From NCBI GenBank assembly GCA_037384225.1, contig JARROD010000139.1, positions 1 through 8,933 on the forward strand: a DNA stretch of 8,933 nt. Reading direction: 5' to 3'. Under the pieces are notes generated by a model. It saw nothing but the letters and a program-made list of their open reading frames with translations. It was not told the origin of the DNA and searched no databases. Position 1 is the stretch's first letter; each line of letters opens with the position of its first letter. Origin of the DNA: JARROD01 sp037384225. GTDB taxonomy: Bacteria; Pseudomonadota; Gammaproteobacteria; Pseudomonadales; Cellvibrionaceae. The position numbers and the translations under genes are program-made. Below, one piece after another: positions 1-5,372 of this stretch.

Positions 1-2
1 GA

Positions 3-206
3 AAACTTGACGTAGGCCCACTATGCCGGCGTTTTCGCAACGACACCAGACGGGCGCCTCGAAACCGAAAACCGGAAGTTATTTCGTGCACGGCCCTTAT
101 CACCGACATTGAGCGTCTACCCTATCGTTGCATAAATTTTCGAGCTCAGGACCTTTTAGAGCGGTATTTTCAGGGGCGCGCGCAGATTTTTCTAACCGGA
201 GCATAG
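3..206 (+). other. Doubtful open frame entering from the left edge; otherwise nothing seen in 1-226
   Basis: One plus-strand frame is open from base 3 to a TAG at 204-206 (67 codons, no start inside the window needed). The predicted C-terminal piece is arginine-rich and ends in ...GRAQIFLTGA; I do not recognise it. Codon choice (AGA, several CGA and CTA, ATA) is poorer than in the neighbouring genes, which argues against coding. In its favour, it would end 20 bases before the stop of the convergent flhB-like gene, with a small 5-bp hairpin (CTCAC/GTGAG, 207-221) between the two stops. A minus-strand frame starting at 109 is also open to the edge, so an open frame alone proves little. No RNA gene or clear promoter is visible in bases 1-226. 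Confidence 0.15.
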
Positions 207-226
207 CTCACCCTATGTGAGGGGGT

Positions 227-511
227 CTATACATCCTCCGGCGTTTTGCCCTGTAGTTGGTAGGCAAAGGCGATAATGTGGGCTATGGACACATACAGGG
301 ATTCGGGAATGGATTCACCCAGCTCAAGCGTGATCAACAGTTCCAGCAGGGCAGGGTTATCGCACAGCGGCACCTGGTGTTGGCGCGCGATAGCTACAAT
401 TTCTGCAGCGGTTTCACCTATGCCCTTGGCGCTGACGGTGGGCGCTTGATGGCCGTCGTAAAACAGTGCCACAGCTTTTTGCAGCGTCTGTTCGTCGATG
501 TCATTGCTCAT
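227..511 (-). CDS. FlhB-like protein (isolated EscU/YscU/FlhB cytoplasmic switch domain)
   Basis: This 94-residue protein matches only the C-terminal cytoplasmic domain of FlhB, the export-gate switch of the flagellar type III secretion system. The stretch KAVALFYD...APTVSAKGIGETAAEIVAIARQ, then VPLCDNPALLELL and ESIPESLYVSIAHIIAFAYQL, follows the order and spacing of the FlhB domain after its cleavage point. The four transmembrane helices of full FlhB are absent. The NPTH autocleavage motif is also absent: QTLQ stands directly before KAVALFYD where NPTH would be. Its ATG overlaps the fliK TGA (ATGA, 508-511), and a GGTGGA lies about 10 bases upstream, so translation is probably coupled to fliK. 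Short FlhB paralogues next to fliK occur in other proteobacteria. A role in modulating substrate switching or binding export substrates is inferred; the full-length flhB must be elsewhere. Confidence 0.85.
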   Translation of the reverse strand: MSNDIDEQTLQKAVALFYDGHQAPTVSAKGIGETAAEIVAIARQHQVPLCDNPALLELLITLELGESIPESLYVSIAHIIAFAYQLQGKTPEDV

Positions 512-1989
512 GTTGTGATATCCACCAGTGAATAACCCAGTTGTGTGTCCCGGTTTGGGGGCTGCCCTTTAAAGCAGTTGATGTCCCTTACCTCTACACC
601 ACTGGCTTGCAGGTTGTCGCGCAGCGTCTGAAGTTTTTGCTCCGCCTGGTGCAGGGTGGTTTCCCGCTCGGCCCAGAAATTGGCGCAAACACTGTTTTCT
701 ATGGCCTTCAATTGCGCGTGAAAAGCGCCGCAGGCGGGGATGTCGAAGCTCAGCATCACTTCCCACTGGCGGACTTTTTTAGTTTCACCGCGGGGCGTTT
801 TTTCTTCAACCCAGTCTTCGTTAATGCGTATTTCCAGACTGTGAATATCATTGCCGCATTGCACAGGGAGTTCCAACTGCCAGCTTTGCGGCTGTTGTAA
901 AGTTTGTTGCGCCGGTTGTTGAGATTGTTGATGCGATTGTTCCGTCGCCTGTGACTGTCCCAGCCTCCGGGACAAGGCGTATATCTGCTGGTATTGCAGT
1001 TTGGCCAGGCTCGCCAGTATTTGCAGGTGCAGAAGTTCTATCAGTTGGTAGCGCAGACTGTTGTTCATGGGTTGAACGTTTTTGTTGACAGGTTGATCTC
1101 CCGACCCGTGAGCGGCGAGATCAACCAGTTGCTGCAGGAATAACAGCAGCGGCTGTCGGTCTTTAGCGCCCTGAAATGAGGCTGGCACGGGCGCATTGCT
1201 CAAACTTGGCGGCTGCGCGCTGACCTCCTGCAAACGCGCTAATGTCTGCAGCAGGCCGGCTTTCAGATCCTGGTTCGCAGGCCAGGGCTTGCCAGTGGCC
1301 GCCGCCCCGATGTGAGTAAATCGGTGCTCAAATTGCACACCGCTGCGGGCGAAAGCCCGCGCCAGCGTTGCCGGATCCGATAACTGCCGCGGCGTGTAGC
1401 TAAAAGACTGCAAATTATTCAGATTTTGGCGCAAGGGCTCGGGCAATAATGCGCGGGCGGCGGTGGGCAGTTTGAGAATTTTGTCGACGGCCCGCAGCAG
1501 ATTGCTGAGCGGCGCCTGTCGCGGTAGGATGGTGCGCAGATTTGCATCGATTAATTTTTGTGCCTTGGAAATCCGGTCCGGCTCCGGTTTGATGGTGTCC
1601 AGCAACAGCAGCCGGGACTGAGAGGCTAACTGTATCTGCACGGTTTGCTTGACCTGTAGAGGGCGGTCTGTGTAGGTGTGCAGGGAATGTCCGCCAACAT
1701 CCAGTTCCAGCAGTCGCAGCCGGGGTGATTGCAGGAGCGTGGACAGTTCGCGGGTGAGTGCAGGTTTTTGTGCGGCGGCTTGCTGCAGGAGGCTGCGTTG
1801 CTCCGGCGTCAATAACGTCGACTGTTTGATTTGCGCTGAGAGCGAATCGCCGGGTTTAAGTTTGAGCGCCTGGATCAGAGATTGTAGTGTTCCAAGGGGG
1901 GCGCTTTGCGCACCCCGGTTTGGATTTGAATTCAGCGCCGACGGGCGAGCGGAGGCGTTGTCGGGAAGAGAGGGTGGATCGATGACCAT
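508..1989 (-). CDS. fliK: Flagellar hook-length control protein FliK
   Basis: FliK is a secreted ruler that measures the flagellar hook and triggers the FlhB export switch from rod/hook to filament substrates. The 493-residue product has the family architecture: a long, low-complexity N-terminal part rich in Leu, Gln, Ala and Pro, with no signal peptide (as expected for type III export). A Gln-rich linker lies near residues 345-368. A conserved C-terminal hook-length domain runs from about residue 370 (WQLELPVQCG, later VRQWEVMLSFDIPACG) to a final part with FWAERETTLHQAEQKLQTL and LQASGVEVRDINC. Length is within the variable range of the family. The start at 1987-1989 (ATG) has only a weak upstream AAGCGGAAA. 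It overlaps the downstream FlhB-like gene by 4 bases, and FliK and FlhB are known partners. The N-terminal half is too divergent to assign motifs; the call rests on the C-terminal domain and the neighbour. Confidence 0.88.
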   Translation of the reverse strand: MVIDPPSLPDNASARPSALNSNPNRGAQSAPLGTLQSLIQALKLKPGDSLSAQIKQSTLLTPEQRSLLQQAAAQKPALTRELSTLLQSPRLRLLELDVGGHSLHTYTDRPLQVKQTVQIQLASQSRLLLLDTIKPEPDRISKAQKLIDANLRTILPRQAPLSNLLRAVDKILKLPTAARALLPEPLRQNLNNLQSFSYTPRQLSDPATLARAFARSGVQFEHRFTHIGAAATGKPWPANQDLKAGLLQTLARLQEVSAQPPSLSNAPVPASFQGAKDRQPLLLFLQQLVDLAAHGSGDQPVNKNVQPMNNSLRYQLIELLHLQILASLAKLQYQQIYALSRRLGQSQATEQSHQQSQQPAQQTLQQPQSWQLELPVQCGNDIHSLEIRINEDWVEEKTPRGETKKVRQWEVMLSFDIPACGAFHAQLKAIENSVCANFWAERETTLHQAEQKLQTLRDNLQASGVEVRDINCFKGQPPNRDTQLGYSLVDITT

Positions 1990-2015
1990 GGTTTCCGCTT
2001 ATCGATAAGGTTTAC

Positions 2016-2026
2016 GCTTTGGGTAT
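2016..2026 (+). repeat. Single copy of GCTTTGGGTAT word shared with the post-ccmG hairpin
   Basis: GCTTTGGGTAT occurs here, upstream of fliK, and again as the right arm (7966-7976) and, reverse-complemented, the left arm (7951-7961) of the hairpin after ccmG. Here it has no inverted partner nearby. An 11-base match in about 9 kb would be unlikely by chance in random sequence, so it may be a remnant of a dispersed repeat family. This is inference from identity only. Confidence 0.35.
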
Positions 2027-2054
2027 AGTATGGGCTAATTCCTGTCCCGGGCAA
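2025..2054 (-). promoter_or_regulatory. Weak candidate sigma-70-like promoter for fliK
   Basis: On the minus strand, TTGCCC (plus 2049-2054) is followed after 18 bases by TACTAT (plus 2025-2030), about 35 bases upstream of the fliK ATG. Each hexamer matches the consensus at four positions. I see no convincing sigma-54 (GG/GC pair) or sigma-28 pattern in the region, although flagellar genes often use these. Low confidence. Confidence 0.2.
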
Positions 2055-2074
2055 ACAACACCCGATTTGCCGAG

Positions 2075-2102
2075 TTGATGGCCAAGCCGCTGTTGGTATA
2101 GT
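2075..2102 (+). promoter_or_regulatory. Candidate sigma-70 promoter for the ccm operon
   Basis: TTGATG (2075-2080) and TATAGT (2097-2102) are separated by 16 bases. The -10 matches the consensus at five of six positions and the -35 at four. It is the best plus-strand pair I find upstream of ccmA. It would give a leader of roughly 300 nucleotides that includes the large inverted repeat at 2225-2287. Prediction only. Confidence 0.3.
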
Positions 2103-2224
2103 GCTCATTGGTATGGACAATGAACAGGCATGGTCCTATAACGTGGTTTAATCGACTAAATTGAGAATAGTGGGTAGAAATTACGTAAAAATCGGTTAGG
2201 CTAGCCCTGCCCATTGCCCACAAG

Positions 2225-2287
2225 TCCCTTCAGCGAGCCGCCAAGGGGGCTGGCGCAAGGCGCATTTTGGCGGCTCGCCCGAAGGGA
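2225..2287. repeat. Large imperfect inverted repeat (long hairpin)
   Basis: The left arm is TCCCTTC, A, GCGAGCCGCCAA (2225-2244) and the right arm is TTGGCGGCTCGC, CC, GAAGGGA (2267-2287). They pair as 12 bp plus 7 bp around a small A/CC internal bulge. The 22-base loop contains a further GCGC-AAG-GCGC mini-hairpin (2253-2263). No run of T follows on either strand, so it is not a standard intrinsic terminator. It lies about 120 bases upstream of ccmA. It could be a palindromic intergenic repeat, a protein-binding site, or structured leader RNA; nothing in the sequence decides between these. Confidence 0.75.
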
Positions 2288-2355
2288 GCCCTCATTTCGC
2301 CCTTGACGGCGTTGCCGTTGTTGGAAACCTGCGTTGATGAGGCGGGCGATATTAA

Positions 2356-2409
2356 ATGAGTAAAACACTGGTAAAACTGGAATTGGTTGTTATAAAGGAA
2401 AAAAATTGA
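2356..2409 (+). CDS. Possible 17-residue leader frame overlapping the ccmA start
   Basis: ATG at 2356 opens a 17-codon frame (MSKTLVKLELVVIKEKN) whose TGA (2407-2409) overlaps the TTG start of ccmA as TTGA. The arrangement resembles stop-start coupling seen at other junctions of this operon. A GAGG (2339-2342) lies 13 bases upstream, rather far for an efficient ribosome site. The peptide shows no run of a single amino acid that would suggest attenuation and matches no family I know. It may be translated to couple or limit ccmA expression, or be a chance frame. Confidence 0.25.
   Translation: MSKTLVKLELVVIKEKN
2395..2400 (+). promoter_or_regulatory. Ribosome binding site for ccmA (supports a TTG start)
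   Basis: AAGGAA lies 5 bases before TTG at 2406. No ATG or GTG in frame is available near this point without losing conserved N-terminal ABC-domain sequence, so this site decides the start. Confidence 0.6.
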
Positions 2410-3074
2410 ATAGCCCGGATCTAGAGCTTAAACAACTCTGCTGCGAGCGGGACGAGCGGGTTTTATTCCGCCACTTCGATATGCGGCTTTTCCCTGGTGA
2501 TATTGTACAGATCGGCGGGCCCAATGGTTGCGGCAAGACGACTTTACTGCGTATTTTGACTACAGTTTCCCAGGATTACCGTGGTGAAATTTTCTGGCGC
2601 GGCGCGCCCCTGAGCCGCAACCGCCTCGATTACCTCAATCACCTCATTTATCTGAGTCACCTCCCCAGCGTTAAAAAAGCGTTGAGCCCCCGCGACAATC
2701 TGCGCTGGTTCAGCGGCATGAGCAGCGGACACCGGCAATTGCCGCTGGAGGAAGCGCTGGCGTGTGTCGGCTTGTTTGGCTACGAAGATGTACCCTGTTA
2801 TACGCTCTCGGCCGGGCAATTGCGGCGGGTGGCCCTGGCGCGGCTGTATTTGACACCGGCCCGGATCTGGATTCTGGATGAGCCTTTTACGGCGATCGAT
2901 AAACAGGGTGTGGCCAGACTTGAACAATTGTTGACGGAACACGCCGCCGGCGGCGGCGCCGTTATTCTGACGACCCACCAACCGCTGGCGCTGGCGCGAG
3001 TGAGGTATATCAATCTGGAGGATTTTCAGCCAGAGGGTTGGGAATTGGATGCTGAAGCGGAGGTGGCGGGATGA
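2406..3074 (+). CDS. ccmA: Cytochrome c biogenesis ATP-binding export protein CcmA
   Basis: CcmA is the cytoplasmic ATPase of the CcmABCD complex; ATP hydrolysis releases haem-loaded CcmE from CcmC/CcmD in cytochrome c maturation System I. The 222-residue product has all ABC motifs in order: Walker A GPNGCGKT (residues 38-45), the CcmA-type YLSHLPSVKKALSPRDNL segment (about 82-99), signature LSAGQLRRVALAR (134-146), Walker B WILDEPFTAID (155-165) and the switch histidine in TTHQ (H191). Length fits the family. The start is TTG with AAGGAA 5 bases upstream; it overlaps the stop of a 17-codon upstream frame. The TGA overlaps the ccmB ATG (ATGA, 3071-3074), so the two subunits are translationally coupled. 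It is the first gene of the ccm operon. Confidence 0.96.
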   Translation: MNSPDLELKQLCCERDERVLFRHFDMRLFPGDIVQIGGPNGCGKTTLLRILTTVSQDYRGEIFWRGAPLSRNRLDYLNHLIYLSHLPSVKKALSPRDNLRWFSGMSSGHRQLPLEEALACVGLFGYEDVPCYTLSAGQLRRVALARLYLTPARIWILDEPFTAIDKQGVARLEQLLTEHAAGGGAVILTTHQPLALARVRYINLEDFQPEGWELDAEAEVAG

Positions 3075-3805
3075 ATGCGCCGGCCTCTGTGCAACAGGTA
3101 TCCGGGGCGTCTGCGCCACTGCCGTCTCCGCATCTGGGGCGGGCGTTCGCGGCCATGCTGCAACGCGATCTGACCCTCGCGTATCTGCACCGGGGGGAAA
3201 TCGCCAATCCGCTGGTGTTCTTCCTGATTGTGATAACCATGGTACCTTTGGGGGTGAGCCCGGAGCCGGAGGTGTTGGCGGGGCTGGCGCCGGGCATTAT
3301 CTGGGTCGTGGCGCTGTTGGCGACATTGCTGTCGCTCGACAGTTTGTTTCGGAGCGACTTTGAGGATGGGTCGCTGGAGCAGTTGCTAATCAGTCCACAA
3401 CCCTTGTATTTAATGGTGTTGGCAAAGGTCCTGGTGCATTGGATGGTAACCGGTTTACCGTTAACCTTGGTAGCACCGCTGTTGGGTATTATGTTGTCGC
3501 TGCCCGGGGCGGGTTATCTGCCGCTGGTCTTTTCACTGTTGCTGGGGACGGCGGCGTTGAGCCTGATCGGCGCTATAGGCGCGGCGCTGACCGTCGCCTT
3601 GCGCAAAGGTGGGTTGTTGTTGTCGTTAATTATTATGCCGCTGTACTCGCCGGTGTTGATCTTCGGTACCAGCGCTGTGCGCGGTGCTATCGAAGGCTCT
3701 CCGATCGGTGCGCAGATGGCGGTGCTGGGTGCGTTGCTGGCGGTGGCGATCGTGCTGTCGCCACTGGCTTCGGCGGGTGCCCTGCGAATAAGTATCAATG
3801 GCTGA
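3071..3805 (+). CDS. ccmB: Haem exporter / cytochrome c maturation permease CcmB
   Basis: CcmB is the membrane subunit pairing with CcmA in the CcmABCD complex of the inner membrane. The 244-residue product carries the conserved opening block RGEIANPLVFFLIVITMVPLG (about residues 41-61), then PGIIWVVALLATLLSLDSLF, the cytoplasmic FEDGSLEQLLISP segment, AKVLVHWMVTGLPLTL, LLLGTAALSLIGAIGAALTV, RKGGLLLSLIIMPLYSPVLIF and the C-terminal ALRISI. This matches six transmembrane helices. It is about 20 residues longer than usual (near 220) because of a poorly conserved Ala/Ser/Pro-rich N-terminus; an internal ATG at 3155 would give the usual length. The start at 3071 is preferred because it forms an ATGA overlap with ccmA. 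A 115-base gap follows before ccmC. Confidence 0.95.
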   Translation: MNAPASVQQVSGASAPLPSPHLGRAFAAMLQRDLTLAYLHRGEIANPLVFFLIVITMVPLGVSPEPEVLAGLAPGIIWVVALLATLLSLDSLFRSDFEDGSLEQLLISPQPLYLMVLAKVLVHWMVTGLPLTLVAPLLGIMLSLPGAGYLPLVFSLLLGTAALSLIGAIGAALTVALRKGGLLLSLIIMPLYSPVLIFGTSAVRGAIEGSPIGAQMAVLGALLAVAIVLSPLASAGALRISING

Positions 3806-3920
3806 GGGATCGGCTGTTACCATTAGGTGTCAAATACCCGTGGTTTTTATGCGGCCTGCGAACCCGGGTCGCGGCTGAATTAAGTTGATATACATTGATA
3901 TAAAAAGAGAGGATGTCAAA
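3806..3920 (+). other. ccmB-ccmC spacer, the only real gap in the operon
   Basis: All other ccm junctions overlap or are separated by fewer than 10 bases, but 115 bases lie between the ccmB stop and the ccmC start chosen here. The spacer has a GC-rich palindromic core (ACCCGGGT, inside GCGAACCCGGGTCGC near 3858-3872) and then an AT-rich part with a tandem TTGATAT...TTGATAT (3885-3901) directly before the ccmC ribosome site. The TTGAT-N4-ATTGA spacing recalls an FNR/ANR half site, but the second half does not match the inverted consensus. No strong internal promoter or terminator is evident. Confidence 0.5.
3906..3913 (+). promoter_or_regulatory. Ribosome binding site deciding the ccmC start at GTG 3921
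   Basis: AGAGAGGA ends 7 bases before GTG at 3921. An upstream in-frame TTG at 3885 would add 12 residues (a charged IYIDIKRED segment) but has no comparable ribosome site. The GTG start gives the usual CcmC N-terminus (MAWTWFHRLGSP), and its histidines fall at 61 and 185, within one residue of the E. coli positions as I recall them. Confidence 0.75.
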
Positions 3921-4664
3921 GTGGCGTGGACATGGTTTCATCGGCTGGGATCTCCGCGATGGTTTTATGAGAAGACCCAATCCTGGTTGCCCTGGCTGGG
4001 GCTGGTTTCTGTGGGGTTGCTGATTACAGGCGCGGTCTGGGGGTTGGGTTTCGCCCCCATTGATGCCAAACAGGGCAATAGTTACCGCATTATTTATATT
4101 CACGTGCCGGCCGCGGCGGTGTCCATGGCCGGGTACTATGTCATGGCCATAGCCGGCGCGGTCGGGTTGATCTGGAAAATGAAGCTGGCCCATATAGTGA
4201 TGAAATCCGCCGCACCTATAGGCGCGGTGCTGACCTTTCTGGGGCTGGTGACCGGTGCTGTCTGGGGCAAACCGACCTGGGGCACCTGGTGGGTCTGGGA
4301 TGCTCGCATTACCTCCATGCTGTTGCTGCTGTTTCTCTACCTGGGTGTTATCGCACTGCAGGAGGCTTACCAGAGTGAGGACACCGCCAATAAGGCCAGC
4401 GCAATTCTGGCGTTGGTCGGCACCGTGAATATCCCTATTATTTACAAGTCCGTGGACTGGTGGTTCACTCTGCACCAGCCGGCGACCCTCAAACTGACCT
4501 CTGAGTCGAGCATCCACCCGTCGATGGCGTACCCATTGATAATAATGATTCTGGGATATTACTGCTTTTACGCCTGGACACTGATTATGTATACGCGGTC
4601 GGAAATTGTGCACCGTGAGAAACGCACCCGCTGGGTGCAGGACCTGGCGGCGAAAGCGGCCTAA
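3921..4664 (+). CDS. ccmC: Haem transporter/handling protein CcmC
   Basis: CcmC is the inner-membrane haem-handling protein that presents haem to CcmE for covalent attachment. From the GTG start the product has 247 residues, typical for the family. It shows about six hydrophobic helices, the first periplasmic haem-ligand histidine in IIYIHVPAA (H61), the tryptophan-rich WWD domain WGKPTWGTWWVWDARITS (115-132) and the second ligand in WWFTLHQPATLK (H185). FHRLGSPRWFY at the N-terminus is also typical. The start is chosen at GTG 3921 with AGAGAGGA upstream; starting at TTG 3885 would give 259 residues. ccmD begins 8 bases after the TAA. Histidine and WWD residues are intact, so the protein should be functional. 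Confidence 0.96.
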   Translation: MAWTWFHRLGSPRWFYEKTQSWLPWLGLVSVGLLITGAVWGLGFAPIDAKQGNSYRIIYIHVPAAAVSMAGYYVMAIAGAVGLIWKMKLAHIVMKSAAPIGAVLTFLGLVTGAVWGKPTWGTWWVWDARITSMLLLLFLYLGVIALQEAYQSEDTANKASAILALVGTVNIPIIYKSVDWWFTLHQPATLKLTSESSIHPSMAYPLIIMILGYYCFYAWTLIMYTRSEIVHREKRTRWVQDLAAKAA

Positions 4665-4672
4665 CCAATCTA

Positions 4673-4906
4673 ATGGCAACCGAGATGAGCTTTCAATTTA
4701 ATTCTCTCAGTGAATTCTGGTATATGGCTGGACACGGTCCCTATGTGTGGGGCTGTTATCTGGTGACGGCAATGTTGTTGATTTACCTGGTGGTGATGCC
4801 ACTGATGCGACACCGACGGTTTTTGAAACAACAGGGGCGCCAGCGACGGCTGCGGGAGCGCAACGTTAAAAGCGACGTGCTGAGATCAGCGGCGGCGGGG
4901 GATTAG
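4673..4906 (+). CDS. ccmD: Haem exporter protein CcmD
   Basis: CcmD is the small membrane protein that stabilises the CcmABC complex with CcmE and aids release of holo-CcmE. The product of up to 77 residues shows the family pattern: a short N-terminus with FNSLSEFWYMAGHGPYVWG, one transmembrane helix (CYLVTAMLLIYLVVMPLM), then a strongly basic cytoplasmic tail (RHRRFLKQQGRQRRLRERN). Two in-frame ATGs are possible, 4673 and 4685. The second gives MSFQFNSLSEFW, closer to usual CcmD starts; neither has a strong ribosome site, so translation may depend on ccmC 8 bases upstream. ccmE starts one base after the stop. Confidence 0.9.
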   Translation: MATEMSFQFNSLSEFWYMAGHGPYVWGCYLVTAMLLIYLVVMPLMRHRRFLKQQGRQRRLRERNVKSDVLRSAAAGD

Positions 4907-4907
4907 C

Positions 4908-5372
4908 ATGCATCCTGTAAGAAAACAGCGGCTCTTTCTAGTCCTATTTATCGTTTCCTTCGCGACGGTGGCGGTGGGTTTGATGACTTACGCACTGCGG
5001 GAAAACCTCGACCTTTTTTATCCCCCCTCGAAAATCGTCGCCGGAGGCGCGCCGGTGGATAAACGCATTCGGGCCGGCGGCTGTGTGCTCCCCGGCAGTG
5101 TGCTACGGGATACGGAAAGCCTGGGGGTAAGCTTTTTGGTTACCGACGGCGCCGCCCAGTTGCAGGTGCGCTACAGCGGTATATTGCCGGATCTGTTTTC
5201 CGAAGGGGAAGCCGTTGTGGTCAATGGACGTCTCGACGGTGACGGTGTGTTCCAGGCCTCCCAGGTTCTGGCCAAGCATGATGAGAACTACACGCCACCG
5301 GAAGTGGCCGATTCTGTTAAGGATGCGACACAACACGCGAAAACCTGTGAAGGTATGAATTATGGTTCCTGA
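4908..5372 (+). CDS. ccmE: Periplasmic haem chaperone CcmE
   Basis: CcmE binds haem covalently in the periplasm and delivers it to CcmF/CcmH. The 154-residue product has an N-terminal basic stretch and membrane anchor (residues 8-30, ending TYALRENLDLFYPP), an OB-fold beta-barrel including YSGILPDLFSEGEAVVVNGRL, and the haem-binding motif LAKHDENYTPPEV with the attachment histidine H124 and the ligand tyrosine Y128. The C-terminal tail is short and variable, as usual. The region before the barrel reads RAGGCVLPGSV; Cys59 stands where E. coli CcmE has Met (GGMVMPGSV, from memory), which is unusual but does not replace the haem-binding histidine. The 3' end overlaps the start of ccmF by 11 bases. 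Confidence 0.96.
   Translation: MHPVRKQRLFLVLFIVSFATVAVGLMTYALRENLDLFYPPSKIVAGGAPVDKRIRAGGCVLPGSVLRDTESLGVSFLVTDGAAQLQVRYSGILPDLFSEGEAVVVNGRLDGDGVFQASQVLAKHDENYTPPEVADSVKDATQHAKTCEGMNYGS

Larger units (their letters stand above)
1990..2405. other. Divergent intergenic region between fliK and ccmA
   Basis: This is a 416-base stretch with no recognisable protein gene. It separates the minus-strand flagellar pair from the plus-strand ccm operon and should hold both promoters. It is more AT-rich in the part from about 2010 to 2210 than in the flanking genes. It holds candidate sigma-70-like sites in both directions, one copy of an 11-base word that recurs as a perfect hairpin after ccmG, a large imperfect inverted repeat (2225-2287), and a possible 17-codon leader frame just before ccmA. 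A 62-codon minus-strand frame (2035-2223, TTG start) also exists but resembles nothing I know. No tRNA or CRISPR pattern is visible. Confidence 0.8.

Noticed and set aside
174..190. GC-rich run followed by five T as a plus-strand terminator
   Set aside because: The GCGCGC stretch gives no convincing stem-loop with a proper loop before the T-run.
895..960. Repetitive GTTG-rich stretch as a tandem DNA repeat
   Set aside because: It is explained by the Gln-rich linker of FliK (CAA/CAG codons on the minus strand) without a regular period.
2035..2223. 62-codon minus-strand frame in the fliK-ccmA gap
   Set aside because: It needs a TTG start, has no good ribosome site, and resembles no known protein; it lies where promoters are expected, so it is more likely non-coding.
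2544..3119. 191-codon open frame on the minus strand opposite ccmA
   Set aside because: Antisense to a complete ABC ATPase with all motifs; the translation is Gln/Arg-rich with no recognisable domain.
3885..3898. FNR/ANR box (TTGAT-N4-ATCAA) before ccmC
   Set aside because: The second half reads ATTGA rather than ATCAA, so only one half site fits.
3885..3920. TTG at 3885 as the ccmC start (259 residues)
   Set aside because: GTG at 3921 has a strong AGAGAGGA site at 7 bases and gives the normal CcmC N-terminus and length.
3795..4679. 294-codon open frame on the minus strand opposite ccmC
   Set aside because: It lies entirely antisense to ccmB end/ccmC, whose WWD motif and histidines are unmistakable; its product is His/Gln/Arg/Pro-rich as expected for a shadow frame.
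4908..5372. CcmE as the variant type with a haem-binding cysteine
   Set aside because: The standard HDENY motif with H124 is present; the cysteine is at position 59 in a different segment.
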